A DNA stretch of 64,000 nt from an uncultured Maribacter sp. (GCF_947500405.1 NZ_CANMRY010000002.1:248001-312000); one strand, 5' to 3'. Positions 24,027-32,376 are shown, numbered from the stretch's first letter. The notes: generated by a model from the sequence alone, not told the origin. Translations and numbers: made by a program.

Positions 24027-26221
24027 TCTTTATAAAATTTAGTGGTAGACATTCCTTTAGAAGAATCAATAACTAAAATATACATCCCAGAAGATAAGTT
24101 AGAAACTGGTATCCCCTCCTCTGGCACGTTACCATGTTCTACTTCTAAACCTGCTGTAGAAATTATCTGAAAGTGACTATCCTCTTCTTTCTCTCCATTT
24201 ATTTTAATAATATCTGTAGAAGGGTTTGGGTAAATAGAAATACTTAAATCATGAACACTATGTGCTTCCAAAATTTCATCTAAAACCGTAGTTTCTCCAT
24301 TAAAAGTAAAGGAATAGACTAAACTATATTCCGATGCCACATTTTCATTACAAAAAGTACGTAAACGCATTTCATAAGATACACCTATCTCTAAATCAGG
24401 CATTTCAAAAATATTCTCATTGGTATATTTTGTAATCCAACTAGATTCTTTAACCTCTTTATATTGTATTTCATATAACCCATCTGGAATTGCATCCCAA
24501 TGTAAAAATGCTTTATCTTCATTTCCCTCTACTTTTAAATTAGCAGGAGCTGTAACACTACATTCTGTAACTGCAACACCAGAAACTATTAAAGAAAAGT
24601 TTTGTAAACCATTGGTAAGTTCTCCTTTATGGGAAATTGTAATAGTATATTCTCCACTACCGTTATTAATATCTATACGTTCAAAAGTATCTACTTTATT
24701 ATCTCCTTTTTTTGCTGCTTGCGTTACGTTTGCAGCACTAAGTTTCCAAGGGTAGTAAATGCCTGAATTTTGAGAAATTCTAATATCCAAATCGTTTACT
24801 AATGCTGCTTGTGTATTATTTACAATATCTCTATTAATAAAGCTCGATGCTGGGTCTGTCCATGAAATAGATGCTAGTAGTTGCTCTCCTTCTGGTATTG
24901 TCACTGTTAAGGAATAGGTTTCTCCTTGCGATAAACTTTCTTCTATAATATAACTTTTATACTCTTTATTTAATAATACCTCTGCTGCTCTCTTTGTATT
25001 CATTACTCCCCATCCCATTTGGTAATCTGGTCCGGCCTCATTTACATCATCTGCAGTATGTAATACCAATCCTTTTAAGGTTGCTGCTTTCATAAAAGAA
25101 CCATATAATTTTTCATGGTACTGTTGCAATAAAAGCATAGAACCTGTTATTCCTGGCGTTGCCATAGAAGTGCCCGTAGAAGAATTATAACTAGTATCGC
25201 TACTAGAATAAGCTGCAAAAATATTGGTTCCACTACCAGCAATATCTGGTTTTATTCTGCCATCATCTACAGGACCAAAACTACTATACGATGCTACTGA
25301 TGCTTTTGTTAGATCGCCATTACTATTAATTTTGGCATCTGCAGCAGCAACTGTAATTCCATTTTTACAGGTTGCAAACCCTAAAAGCATGTCATATCCT
25401 TTACCAACTGCTTCTGCTATTGGCTGGCTATTATTACCAGACTTTTGAGCATTTCCTGCTGCAGTAACCATTAAATAATAAGGAGCGTTATACATTATAT
25501 TATCCCAATCTTTAGTTACTCTTAGGTAAGAACCAAAATACCAATCTGGTACACGGTCTGTTTTTATACCGTAAGAATGGTTAGATAATAAAAGTCCGTT
25601 TGCGGCAGCTTCTGCTACTTCTATTTTATCCCTACTCCAATCGCTAGTTATTCCTGTAGCCTCAAAAGCAACTCCTTTTGCATTAGATTTTTTGCCAGAT
25701 GCTAGCAAGGTTCCCATTACCATGGTTGGGTGTGTTCCTATTGTTGTGGTATTATCTGCTATGGTTACTCTAGAATCAAATTCGGTATGGGTACCACGTG
25801 CTATTCCAGCATCCCACACTCCTACTTGCATTCCTTTTCCCGTAATTCCTAAATGTAATAAACCATCTTCATAAAGAGAGTTTGCCCTAGAAGTAACACT
25901 TACATGGTCGGCAAAAGTGGTATAATATATTGGGGAACCATCTTCAGCTACATCTAACAATTCGGTAAAAGTGCCATCTTGTAATTCTTCTTTTAGTTTC
26001 CAACCATTCTGTTTTGCTAAGGTCTTTATTCTTTGTTGCTTCTTAGCATATTGGTTTTCTAACTTTGAGACAGTTTTTCTTAATTGGGTACTATTATTAG
26101 CCTTAGCAATCTTATTTTTTTGCGTTTTATTCTGAGCCGATAAAGCAACCGTACAAAGAATAAAAGAAAAACACATAGCTAATTTAAAAAGCCATAGACA
26201 AGTAGGTTGCTTATTGCTCAT
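24023..26221 (-). CDS. Secreted S8 subtilisin-like peptidase with T9SS sorting domain
   Basis: A 732-residue secreted protease. Signal peptide (residues 1-29, ending LSAQ), a Lys/Gln-rich propeptide region, and an S8 domain with the triad Asp137 (VGVWDAG), His164 (GTHPTMVMG), Ser352 (GTSMATPG) and oxyanion Asn257 (TAAGNAQ). A jelly-roll region (about 435-550) and a fibronectin-III-like domain (about 555-640) follow. The last 80 residues (SIYPNPSTDIIKINGE...GMYILVI) are a type A T9SS C-terminal sorting domain, so the enzyme is exported by gliding/type IX secretion. Convergent with the exonuclease. Confidence 0.95.
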   Translation of the reverse strand: MSNKQPTCLWLFKLAMCFSFILCTVALSAQNKTQKNKIAKANNSTQLRKTVSKLENQYAKKQQRIKTLAKQNGWKLKEELQDGTFTELLDVAEDGSPIYYTTFADHVSVTSRANSLYEDGLLHLGITGKGMQVGVWDAGIARGTHTEFDSRVTIADNTTTIGTHPTMVMGTLLASGKKSNAKGVAFEATGITSDWSRDKIEVAEAAANGLLLSNHSYGIKTDRVPDWYFGSYLRVTKDWDNIMYNAPYYLMVTAAGNAQKSGNNSQPIAEAVGKGYDMLLGFATCKNGITVAAADAKINSNGDLTKASVASYSSFGPVDDGRIKPDIAGSGTNIFAAYSSSDTSYNSSTGTSMATPGITGSMLLLQQYHEKLYGSFMKAATLKGLVLHTADDVNEAGPDYQMGWGVMNTKRAAEVLLNKEYKSYIIEESLSQGETYSLTVTIPEGEQLLASISWTDPASSFINRDIVNNTQAALVNDLDIRISQNSGIYYPWKLSAANVTQAAKKGDNKVDTFERIDINNGSGEYTITISHKGELTNGLQNFSLIVSGVAVTECSVTAPANLKVEGNEDKAFLHWDAIPDGLYEIQYKEVKESSWITKYTNENIFEMPDLEIGVSYEMRLRTFCNENVASEYSLVYSFTFNGETTVLDEILEAHSVHDLSISIYPNPSTDIIKINGEKEEDSHFQIISTAGLEVEHGNVPEEGIPVSNLSSGMYILVIDSSKGMSTTKFYKD

Positions 26222-26291
26222 AAGTATATTGTAAGATTTGGACTACAAATATATTTTATAAACAAAAAAAGAGACTAAAAAACAATCGGTT

Positions 26292-26332
26292 TTCGATGAA
26301 CTACCTATATGTTTTAATGCTTATGTTGTGAA
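26292..26332 (-). promoter_or_regulatory. Motifs TTCACAACA and TTCATCGAA upstream of the subtilase gene
   Basis: On the minus strand, TTCACAACA (26332-26324) and TTCATCGAA (26300-26292) lie 71-111 bases before the subtilase start. The same two words occur upstream of the promoter in all three 300-bp repeats. This suggests a shared regulator, by inference. Confidence 0.35.
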
Positions 26333-26362
26333 AGTGCAAAAAAACGATGCGTAAGAATAATA

Positions 26363-27322
26363 TTACGAATTAAATTTTAATTGTATATACACTGGAAAGT
26401 GATCGCTGTACCCTCCTATATATTTTTTACCAGCAAAAGTTCTATAAGGACTCCCTTTAAACTTACCCTTATATTCTGTTAAAAAAGTATCGTCAAAAAT
26501 ATCTGCATCAGAAAAACTATGGGTGTTCTTTTTATAATTAAAGAAATTATGAGAGATTATAATTTGATCAAACAAACTCCAGTTTTTCCTGTAACTAGTA
26601 CTACCTCTATGGTTTGGGGAATGTAACTTCTCCATGGGGTTGTAAAGTGTAGAATCTTTTACCAAGGTTTGTATACTATCAGAGGTTGGGTTGTCATTAA
26701 AATCGCCCATTATAATATAGTTTGGGTCTATTTCTTCCTCTTCTATTGTACTCATATATTTACGCACTGTTTGTGCTGCTTCTATACGCTTATAATCTGT
26801 TTCCTTACTTCCATCTCTTCTAGACGGCCAATGATTAACAAAAATATGTACCAGTTCGCCATTTAATTTTCCCTTTACATATAAAATATCTCTAGTAGTA
26901 TCTCTAACCCCTTTTAAACTATTTATAAGCAAAGGAATTGCTTCAGAATATAACACTTCAAACTTATCTTTTAAGAATAATAGCCCTGTATCTATACCGC
27001 GCTCATCTGGAGAATCATAATGCACATAATCATACCCAATATCCTTTAATGGTTCTGTTTCTACTAATTCTTTAACTACCTTTTCATTTTCTACTTCTGC
27101 AATACCTATTAATACTGGTGGTTTTTTTATAGTATCGTACCCAATTTTAGAAATTACCGTTGCTAAACGTGATAACTTTTTAGCATATCTTTTTGGCGTC
27201 CATTTCTTAAACCCTTCTGGTGTAAAATCATCATCTAACGTATGCTCTCCATCTACAGTATCAAACAAATTCTCTAAATTATAAAATGCAATTGTATATA
27301 GGTCTTGTTCTTTATCTTTCAT
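26363..27322 (-). CDS. Endonuclease/exonuclease/phosphatase family protein
   Basis: A 319-residue protein with the motifs of the EEP superfamily in order: AFYNLENLFDT (residues 14-24), IAEVENEKVV, FVNHWPSRRDGS, IIMGDFNDNP and GGYSDHFPVYIQL. These carry the Asn, Glu, His, Asp and His residues of the metal and catalytic site. No signal peptide is apparent. Substrates in this superfamily range from DNA to inositol phosphates and lipids, so the specific one cannot be named. It is upstream of the subtilase gene on the same strand with a 141-base gap. Confidence 0.9.
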   Translation of the reverse strand: MKDKEQDLYTIAFYNLENLFDTVDGEHTLDDDFTPEGFKKWTPKRYAKKLSRLATVISKIGYDTIKKPPVLIGIAEVENEKVVKELVETEPLKDIGYDYVHYDSPDERGIDTGLLFLKDKFEVLYSEAIPLLINSLKGVRDTTRDILYVKGKLNGELVHIFVNHWPSRRDGSKETDYKRIEAAQTVRKYMSTIEEEEIDPNYIIMGDFNDNPTSDSIQTLVKDSTLYNPMEKLHSPNHRGSTSYRKNWSLFDQIIISHNFFNYKKNTHSFSDADIFDDTFLTEYKGKFKGSPYRTFAGKKYIGGYSDHFPVYIQLKFNS

Positions 27323-27415
27323 ATATTAAAGAAAAATGTAATGATTTTAAATAAGGACGATAAATTTACAAAATAGCTACATTAGATTTATGTAATTTTA
27401 CACTTTATAGAATTT

Positions 27416-28627
27416 ATGATAGAAAAGAAGACTATTGCCTATGAAAAGGCTGTTCTAATAGGCGTAATTAATAGAGAACAGAACGAAGAGAAAGTAAAGG
27501 AATATCTAGATGAACTAGAGTTTCTTACGTATACTGCTGGTGGCGAAGTATTAAAACGTTTTGTGCAAAAGATTGATGTGCCAAATCCTAAAACACTAAT
27601 AGGTAGTGGTAAAATGGAAGAGATAGAAAATTATGTAGAAACTAATAAAATAGGTTCCGTAATTTTTGATGATGAACTTACTCCTGGGCAACAAAGAAAT
27701 ATTGAAAAACAATTACGTTGCAAAATTCTAGATCGTACCAGCTTAATATTAGACATTTTTGCACAGCGCGCCCAAACTAGTTATGCTAGAACACAAGTAG
27801 AATTAGCGCAATATGAATATTTATTACCACGATTAACTGGCCTTTGGACGCACCTAGAAAGACAAAAAGGTGGTATTGGTATGCGTGGTCCTGGAGAAAC
27901 AGAGATAGAAACAGATAGGCGTATTGTTCGTGATCGTATAACCCTTCTTAAAAAGAAACTGTTAAAAATTGATAAGCAGATGGGAACTCAACGTGGTAAC
28001 CGTGGTGCTTTAGTACGGGTAGCTTTAGTAGGATATACCAATGTTGGAAAATCTACCTTAATGAATGTCATTAGTAAGAGCGATGTTTTTGCGGAAAACA
28101 AACTCTTTGCCACTTTAGATACCACCGTTCGTAAAGTAGTTATAGGTAATTTACCTTTTCTTTTAAGTGATACTGTTGGTTTTATTCGTAAACTACCAAC
28201 ACAACTAGTAGAAAGCTTTAAAAGCACCTTAGATGAAGTCCGTGAGGCCGACTTATTATTACATGTAGTAGATATAAGCCATCCAAACTTTGAAGAGCAT
28301 ATAGACTCTGTTCAAAAAATATTATCAGAAATTAAAAGTGCTGATAAAAAAACCATAATGGTCTTTAATAAAATAGACCAATATGAACACCAAACAATTG
28401 ATGATGATGATTTAATTACAGAAAAGACATCTAAACACTTTACCATTAAAGAGTGGAAACAAACTTGGATGCAAAAAGTTGGAGATAGAGCGCTTTTTAT
28501 ATCTGCCCTAAATAAAGAAAACTTAGACGAGTTTAGAAAACGCGTGTATGATGAAGTTAGAGACATTCATGTTACCCGTTTCCCGTACAACAACTTTTTA
28601 TACCCAGAGCATTTAGATGAGTATTAA
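27416..28627 (+). CDS. hflX: Ribosome-associated GTPase HflX
   Basis: A 403-residue GTPase of the Obg-HflX family that binds the 50S subunit and rescues stalled ribosomes. The N-terminal HflX domain includes VFDDELTPGQQRNIEK-like sequence and DRTSLILDIFAQRAQT, followed by the Gly-rich GMRGPGETEIETDRR. G motifs: GYTNVGKST (G1), TLDTTVR (G2), DTVGFI (G3), NKID (G4) and ISALN (G5). Length is normal. It marks the conserved left boundary of the accessory island, and its stop overlaps a small minus-strand ORF. Confidence 0.95.
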   Translation: MIEKKTIAYEKAVLIGVINREQNEEKVKEYLDELEFLTYTAGGEVLKRFVQKIDVPNPKTLIGSGKMEEIENYVETNKIGSVIFDDELTPGQQRNIEKQLRCKILDRTSLILDIFAQRAQTSYARTQVELAQYEYLLPRLTGLWTHLERQKGGIGMRGPGETEIETDRRIVRDRITLLKKKLLKIDKQMGTQRGNRGALVRVALVGYTNVGKSTLMNVISKSDVFAENKLFATLDTTVRKVVIGNLPFLLSDTVGFIRKLPTQLVESFKSTLDEVREADLLLHVVDISHPNFEEHIDSVQKILSEIKSADKKTIMVFNKIDQYEHQTIDDDDLITEKTSKHFTIKEWKQTWMQKVGDRALFISALNKENLDEFRKRVYDEVRDIHVTRFPYNNFLYPEHLDEY

Positions 28628-28710
28628 GGGTGTACATTAAAAGAGTCTTCAAAAACATCGCGCATAGTATAGGTAAAGTTAAATAATGCTCCTTGCTGGA
28701 TTAATAACAT
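28624..28710 (-). other. 28-codon ORF at the island boundary, possible gene remnant
   Basis: On the minus strand an ATG at 28710 overlaps the stop of the effector-tail remnant (TAATG) and opens 28 codons, including GALFNFTYTMRDVFEDSF, ending at 28624 within the hflX stop. The amino-acid mix looks coding, like the C-terminus of a larger protein. It may be a decayed partner of the remnant or chance. Confidence 0.3.
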
Positions 28711-28826
28711 TATTTAAATTTATAAGGTACTTTAATTGGATCAAAACCAAAGGTTTCTCTAATGGGGTTTTTAAAGTTTTCGAGGTAACCAGGAATATTA
28801 TTATCTAATACATGACCATGTTTTTT
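28710..28826 (-). pseudogene. Decayed C-terminal tail of a second effector gene
   Basis: The minus strand between 28826 and 28710 encodes KKHGHVLDNNIPGYLENF, then KNPIRETFGFDPIK, then stop. This aligns without gaps with the last residues of the effector at 29715-30815 (SHGYLLDENIPGYLEYF and KNPIRKTFGFNPV). It has no start codon and is preceded by an in-frame stop at 28827-28829. It is therefore a fragment, left by duplication or recombination of an effector gene. It retains the same natural end, so only the body was lost. Confidence 0.8.
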
Positions 28827-28858
28827 TCTACTTTATAAGTCAATAATTCACCATTTTT

Positions 28859-29218
28859 TTAATAAGGTATTTCATAATAATCTTTTTCTAGTTCTATTCT
28901 AAGGTTTCTTTTATATGTTGACATCGAGAAAAGTAATTTTATTAAAATAATAATTATTACAGCTGAAGTCATGTGAATTGTATTTCTAAATAACCTAGAT
29001 TTATTTCCTAAATTCTTAATAATTTTTTCTTTTCTTTTTTCATACACTTTATTGTTAATGAAAAATATTAGTAAGTAAAATAGAAATGGGATAATAGCTT
29101 TAGTATTCATTACATCTCTGTAATTATTAAGATATATATATATAATTAATGAACATCCATATTGCGAAACTTTGAAACCCAGAAAGCATGCTTTTTGTGT
29201 AAAAATGTGGTGTATCAT
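28859..29218 (-). CDS. Small membrane protein, candidate immunity protein
   Basis: A frame of 119 residues; a later ATG at 29110 would give 83 residues starting MNTKAIIPFLFYLLIFF. It has one strong N-terminal hydrophobic segment after that ATG, a basic loop (KVYEKRKEKIIKNLGNKSR), a second segment (SAVIIIILIKLLFSM) and a charged tail. No recognised family. It sits between the intact effector unit and the effector-tail remnant, in the order expected for immunity genes in polymorphic-toxin loci. The immunity role is inferred from position and topology only. Confidence 0.5.
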   Translation of the reverse strand: MIHHIFTQKACFLGFKVSQYGCSLIIYIYLNNYRDVMNTKAIIPFLFYLLIFFINNKVYEKRKEKIIKNLGNKSRLFRNTIHMTSAVIIIILIKLLFSMSTYKRNLRIELEKDYYEIPY

Positions 29219-29344
29219 AACTCCCCACTTTAATCACATTTTTGTAAAATATATATATGGAATAGTATAAATACTTCATATTATTTTAGTAATATAGATA
29301 GCATATCATCCTGATATTATTATACAGCCCACTTATTATGTTAT

Positions 29345-29710
29345 TTAGTATTCTTTGTAGATATAGTAAGAATATCCTACTAGAAAAACCGACATAATTA
29401 TATATATATAGGTTATAAAACTATATTTACTTTTTTTATACTTTGGTTGATTAAGTATTTCTAAACCTATTTTTTTAGTTTGATAGTATCTATAATTTAA
29501 AATATAAAAAATGATTTGAGATATAAAATAAACATTATTTATTTTATAATTAATGTTTGGTTTTATTACAATCATAATAATGTTAATGATTAAAAGAAAG
29601 TTATTTGTTTGGCAAAAAGATATAAAGCCTAATACAGGAATTTCTGGCACAGCATTTCCTCTTTTGCTTTTGTTGTATAGGTAGTAATATATAGAGTTAA
29701 AAAAATACAT
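29345..29710 (-). CDS. Small multi-span membrane protein, candidate cognate immunity protein
   Basis: The best start is the ATG at 29710, 4 bases after the effector stop, giving 121 residues; the frame is open to an ATG at 29746 inside the effector gene. The product has about four hydrophobic segments (VLGFISFCQ..., FLLIINIIMIVIK, VYFISQIIFYIL, YIYIIMSVFLVGYSYY) and many Tyr, Ile and Asn. No family is recognised. Immediate downstream coupling to a candidate toxin and membrane topology fit an immunity protein against a membrane-acting toxin, as with pore-forming colicins; this is inference. Confidence 0.6.
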   Translation of the reverse strand: MYFFNSIYYYLYNKSKRGNAVPEIPVLGFISFCQTNNFLLIINIIMIVIKPNINYKINNVYFISQIIFYILNYRYYQTKKIGLEILNQPKYKKSKYSFITYIYIIMSVFLVGYSYYIYKEY

Positions 29711-29714
29711 AAAG

Positions 29715-30815
29715 TTATTTTTGTAAATATACGGGGTTAAAACCAAAGGTTTTTCTAATGGGGTTTTTAAAATATTCTAAGTAACCAGGAATATTTTCAT
29801 CTAATAAATATCCATGTGATTTCCCTGTCTCCCATCCAAGAGTCCAAGCGATACCATATATATTTCTATATCTAGAAGCTAAAATAATTGATGTAGTGTT
29901 TGAAATAGCTTCAGCTCCAGCAGCGTTATAATTTTCATTTAATAAATTTTCAACTGCTCCATAATAACCCAAAACGGAACCCGTAAAACTTGCATGTCCA
30001 GCCATTTTAGAAATAAACTTAGTAGAGTTAGCACTTTTTCTAGACAATGCAACAAAACTACTAGGAATTTTAGCTCTTGTACCTCCATTGAAACCAGTAG
30101 ACCATATTTTTAGCTCTCCTTTGTAAAAAACGGCATATTTATTGGCAGGCAATCCTTTTTGGAGTTTAAATACAGAATGATCATCAAACGTAGCTATTAA
30201 TCCACCCATAAGATTGGCTGTTGTAGCTAAAGTGCTAGCATTTAATCCGTTTGAAGCAACTTCCTCTTTATTCTGCTTTTTAATTACATTCTTTGCTTCT
30301 ATAGGGTTTAAACTTCCCATTAAGGCTGTCCATGCTTTTTTTACTTTTTCTTCTTCTTGTGGCATTGCCGCAACTTGCTCTATGAGTTTATGAAGCTTTT
30401 TTTCTTCATATAGCTCCTCAGGAATACAAGTATTTCTTTTTTTAGCATCTTCTAGTATAGCATCTATTTTTTTTCGTTTTTTGTAATTTGGATTACTAGC
30501 TTCTAGTAAGGCATCTAAATTATCTACATAATACTGTTTCTTTAAAAACTGTATTAATACGGTTTCTAAATGGTACGAAAAAAAGTTTCTTATATAGGTG
30601 CTTATATGGCTTTTAGCTACGGGGTATAGTTGGTAATTATTTTCTATAAAAAATTTAGAGTTAGCAACTTGTATTTTTATTTCTGCCTGTAAGCTTCTTT
30701 CCGCATTAGATAAATTATGAAACATAACCGCATGTTTTATTACCCTTGCTACCATATTTTGTAGTGTTCTATATAAATATGCATCTATTTGGTTTTTTTC
30801 TAATATATTTTTCAT
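29715..30815 (-). CDS. Candidate Hcp-associated effector (toxin)
   Basis: A 366-residue protein directly downstream of hcp (47-base gap). No signal peptide is present. Residues 1-200 are charged and helical (TLQNMVARVIKHAVMFHNLS; KKRKKIDAILEDAKKR), suited to loading into or onto Hcp. Residues about 200-366 are different: Gly/Ala/Ser-rich with alternating hydrophobic stretches (LATTANLMGGLIATF; ASFTGSVLGYYGAV; AAGAEAISNTTSIILASR), which may insert into membranes. The last 35 residues recur in the remnant at 28710. No family or catalytic motif is recognised, so the toxin call rests on gene order and the membrane-type neighbour. Confidence 0.65.
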   Translation of the reverse strand: MKNILEKNQIDAYLYRTLQNMVARVIKHAVMFHNLSNAERSLQAEIKIQVANSKFFIENNYQLYPVAKSHISTYIRNFFSYHLETVLIQFLKKQYYVDNLDALLEASNPNYKKRKKIDAILEDAKKRNTCIPEELYEEKKLHKLIEQVAAMPQEEEKVKKAWTALMGSLNPIEAKNVIKKQNKEEVASNGLNASTLATTANLMGGLIATFDDHSVFKLQKGLPANKYAVFYKGELKIWSTGFNGGTRAKIPSSFVALSRKSANSTKFISKMAGHASFTGSVLGYYGAVENLLNENYNAAGAEAISNTTSIILASRYRNIYGIAWTLGWETGKSHGYLLDENIPGYLEYFKNPIRKTFGFNPVYLQK

Positions 30816-30862
30816 AGTATACTGGTTAAGATACTCGGTATTAAACCAAGAAAAAGGTTATA

Positions 30863-31258
30863 CTAAGCCATAGGCCAATTGTTTTTGTGTTTTTCATCGC
30901 CAATACTTAAATCTTTTGCACTTATTACTATAGATATGGTAAAGGGTCTTATTCCTTCATCATCAAAATTTTCGTTGTATTTTATGCAAAATGCATTCTC
31001 AAAATATATGGTGCGTAAAATTCCACTAAGATTATCATTATAAAAAATTACTTTTCCGTTTTTAGTACCCGTTTCAGAAAGTGCCCATCGTATAATTTCC
31101 ATGGTAAGATCGCTCATCTCCAGGGTTAAAGAAATTTTTCCTGCAGTTGGTGTTGCTGTTGGTCTACCAGTAATATCTGCTTGTTGGTCCACATCTATCA
31201 TATAATTTAAGACTGTAATAACTTTACCATCTAGTTCTAGCTTGGCTTTAAAAGACAT
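30863..31258 (-). CDS. tssD: Type VI secretion tube protein Hcp (TssD, Bacteroidota type)
   Basis: A 131-residue protein matching Hcp/TssD of the Bacteroidota type VI system (subtype iii): it begins MSFKAKLELDGK, has VDQQADITGRPTATPTAGKISLTLE, and ends with FTISIVISAKDLSIGDEKHKNNWP. Hcp forms hexameric rings that make the secreted tube and carry effectors. No sheath, baseplate, TssR or ClpV gene lies in this window, so this copy is an orphan hcp whose machine is encoded elsewhere. It heads module 1 on the minus strand, with the candidate effector next. Confidence 0.88.
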   Translation of the reverse strand: MSFKAKLELDGKVITVLNYMIDVDQQADITGRPTATPTAGKISLTLEMSDLTMEIIRWALSETGTKNGKVIFYNDNLSGILRTIYFENAFCIKYNENFDDEGIRPFTISIVISAKDLSIGDEKHKNNWPMA

Positions 31259-31567
31259 ATTTAATTTTTGTTAAAGGTTTGTTTGTATATTATAATGAGG
31301 GAAGATTGCTTATTTTATAAATGCAATATAGAATATTTATTGTAGGAAAAATGAAGCGTGGATAAGAAAATTAATGCATTTCATCGAAAAGAAGGATTTA
31401 GAATGTTTAAAAAATTTATGATCCTAAAACTGCATTTTACAATATATAAGATTCTACCTTACATTTTCTAAAATACTAGTAAACTGCCTAAAAGTAAGTC
31501 GACGAGAGTATTAATATGAAACTCATTTTTATTTTTATTATTAAGATAAAAATAATCCAAAAAGTGT
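31259..31567. other. Intergenic region between hcp and repeat A
   Basis: AT-rich. It contains a 10-bp inverted repeat TTATTTTTAT / ATAAAAATAA (31529-31555) and a TTCATCGAA at 31380. No gene is seen. The hcp promoter is presumably here but no TAnnTTTG box was found on the minus strand. Confidence 0.5.
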
Positions 31568-31599
31568 AGTTCATCGAAGAAAGAATACCACTCATATTT

Positions 31600-31666
31600 T
31601 TCACAACATTATAGTGCTACTTCACAACATAAATTGTTCTAAATCTTACCTTTCGTAGTATCTTTG
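31600..31666 (+). promoter_or_regulatory. Promoter and direct-repeat site of copy A
   Basis: TTCACAACA at 31600 and 31621, then TTG (31634-31636), 22-base spacer, TATCTTTG (31659-31666). The spacing of two 9-bp repeats by 12 bases is that of LytTR-type binding sites. Confidence 0.55.
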
Positions 31667-31671
31667 AAGTG

Positions 31672-31868
31672 TAATTAAGATATAGTGTTTACCCAAATAA
31701 ACACCAGAACTTAACCCAAAATGTTAACGTGTCTTTTCCCCAAAATTAGATACCTAACCTAAAAAAATAGTACCGAAGTATATGAGCTCGATTATCGAGT
31801 AAAATCGGACCCAAATTTTACAGAATACCTACTTACAAAAAAACTAGCCCTTTCCCAAAAGGGCTTTT
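31672..31868 (+). ncRNA. Predicted structured RNA, copy A
   Basis: The transcript expected from the TATCTTTG promoter runs about 195 bases to the hairpin AGCCCTTT-CCCA-AAAGGGCT with a following T-rich stretch. Hairpins: GTGTTTA/TAAACAC, TTAAC/GTTAA, and CCGA/TCGG enclosing CTCGA/TCGAG. The outer stems are kept in copies B and C with different inner stems, which argues for selection on RNA structure. Confidence 0.6.
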
Positions 31869-31873
31869 ATATT

Positions 31874-32161
31874 TTAGATACCTACAGAAGCAGTAGCTAT
31901 ATTTAAATCTTCATTTAAACAATACTTCCATTTTACAAATAAATCTATACCACCAATTACATCATGGTTCTGAAATAAGTCCCCAAGTTTTTGATCACGC
32001 AAAAAAGTAAAATAAAAGGGTGCTTGTAGGTTCCAAGGCATTTTTTCAATAGGCATAATACTGCCAGATTTAGCCTTAAAATAAAGATTGGAATTCTTGT
32101 CTAAAAATAATTTTAATTCTAAATCATCTAAATTATAAATCTCGAAAAACTCTAGACTCAT
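31874..32161 (-). CDS. Small protein of unknown function, 95 residues
   Basis: A 95-residue protein starting MSLEFFEIYNLDDLELKLFLDK, acidic at the start and with aromatic strands (APFYFTFLRDQK, GGIDLFVKWKYC). No signal peptide or membrane segment. I do not recognise it; the size and position suggest a cytoplasmic partner or immunity-type protein, but there is no direct evidence. Its stop lies 5 bases from the copy A terminator, which read on the minus strand also has a T run and may end this gene too. Confidence 0.55.
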   Translation of the reverse strand: MSLEFFEIYNLDDLELKLFLDKNSNLYFKAKSGSIMPIEKMPWNLQAPFYFTFLRDQKLGDLFQNHDVIGGIDLFVKWKYCLNEDLNIATASVGI

Positions 32162-32322
32162 GCTCGGTGCTTTATAAATTATACTTGTTATTTAGTAATT
32201 AAAAGCCAACCCTATCCATATCCTAATATAAATAATTAATTTGCATGGTATCTATTTAAAAATCACTTTTTTAAATAAGTGTTAATTAGATATGGATTTA
32301 TAATGGATTGTAGCTTAAAATA

Positions 32323-32355
32323 TTTTACTTATCTTTTGTTACTTTTTAAGTAAAA
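32323..32355. promoter_or_regulatory. Inverted repeat upstream of the HTH gene
   Basis: TTTTACTT (32323-32330) and AAGTAAAA (32348-32355), perfect 8-bp arms with a 17-base centre, about 70 bases before the HTH start. Candidate operator. Confidence 0.35.
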
Positions 32356-32376
32356 ATACTAAAAATAGTCCATTGT

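Larger units (their letters stand above)
31568..31868 (+). repeat. 300-bp noncoding repeat, copy A
   Basis: Matches copies B (33981) and C (38586) over its full length, at roughly four in five positions, with segment replacements inside. Contents in order: TTCATCGAA, two TTCACAACA words 21 bp apart (31600, 31621), TTG...TATCTTTG promoter, a hairpin-rich body and an intrinsic terminator. Copy A lacks the CCCGA/TCGGG stem and has a different central hairpin with CTCGATTATCGAG. It ends 5 bases before the end of the 95-residue gene. Confidence 0.9.

Noticed and set aside
29715-31258. A complete type VI secretion system
   Set aside because: Only Hcp is recognisable; no sheath, baseplate, spike or ATPase gene lies in the window, so only an orphan hcp with candidate effector is claimed.
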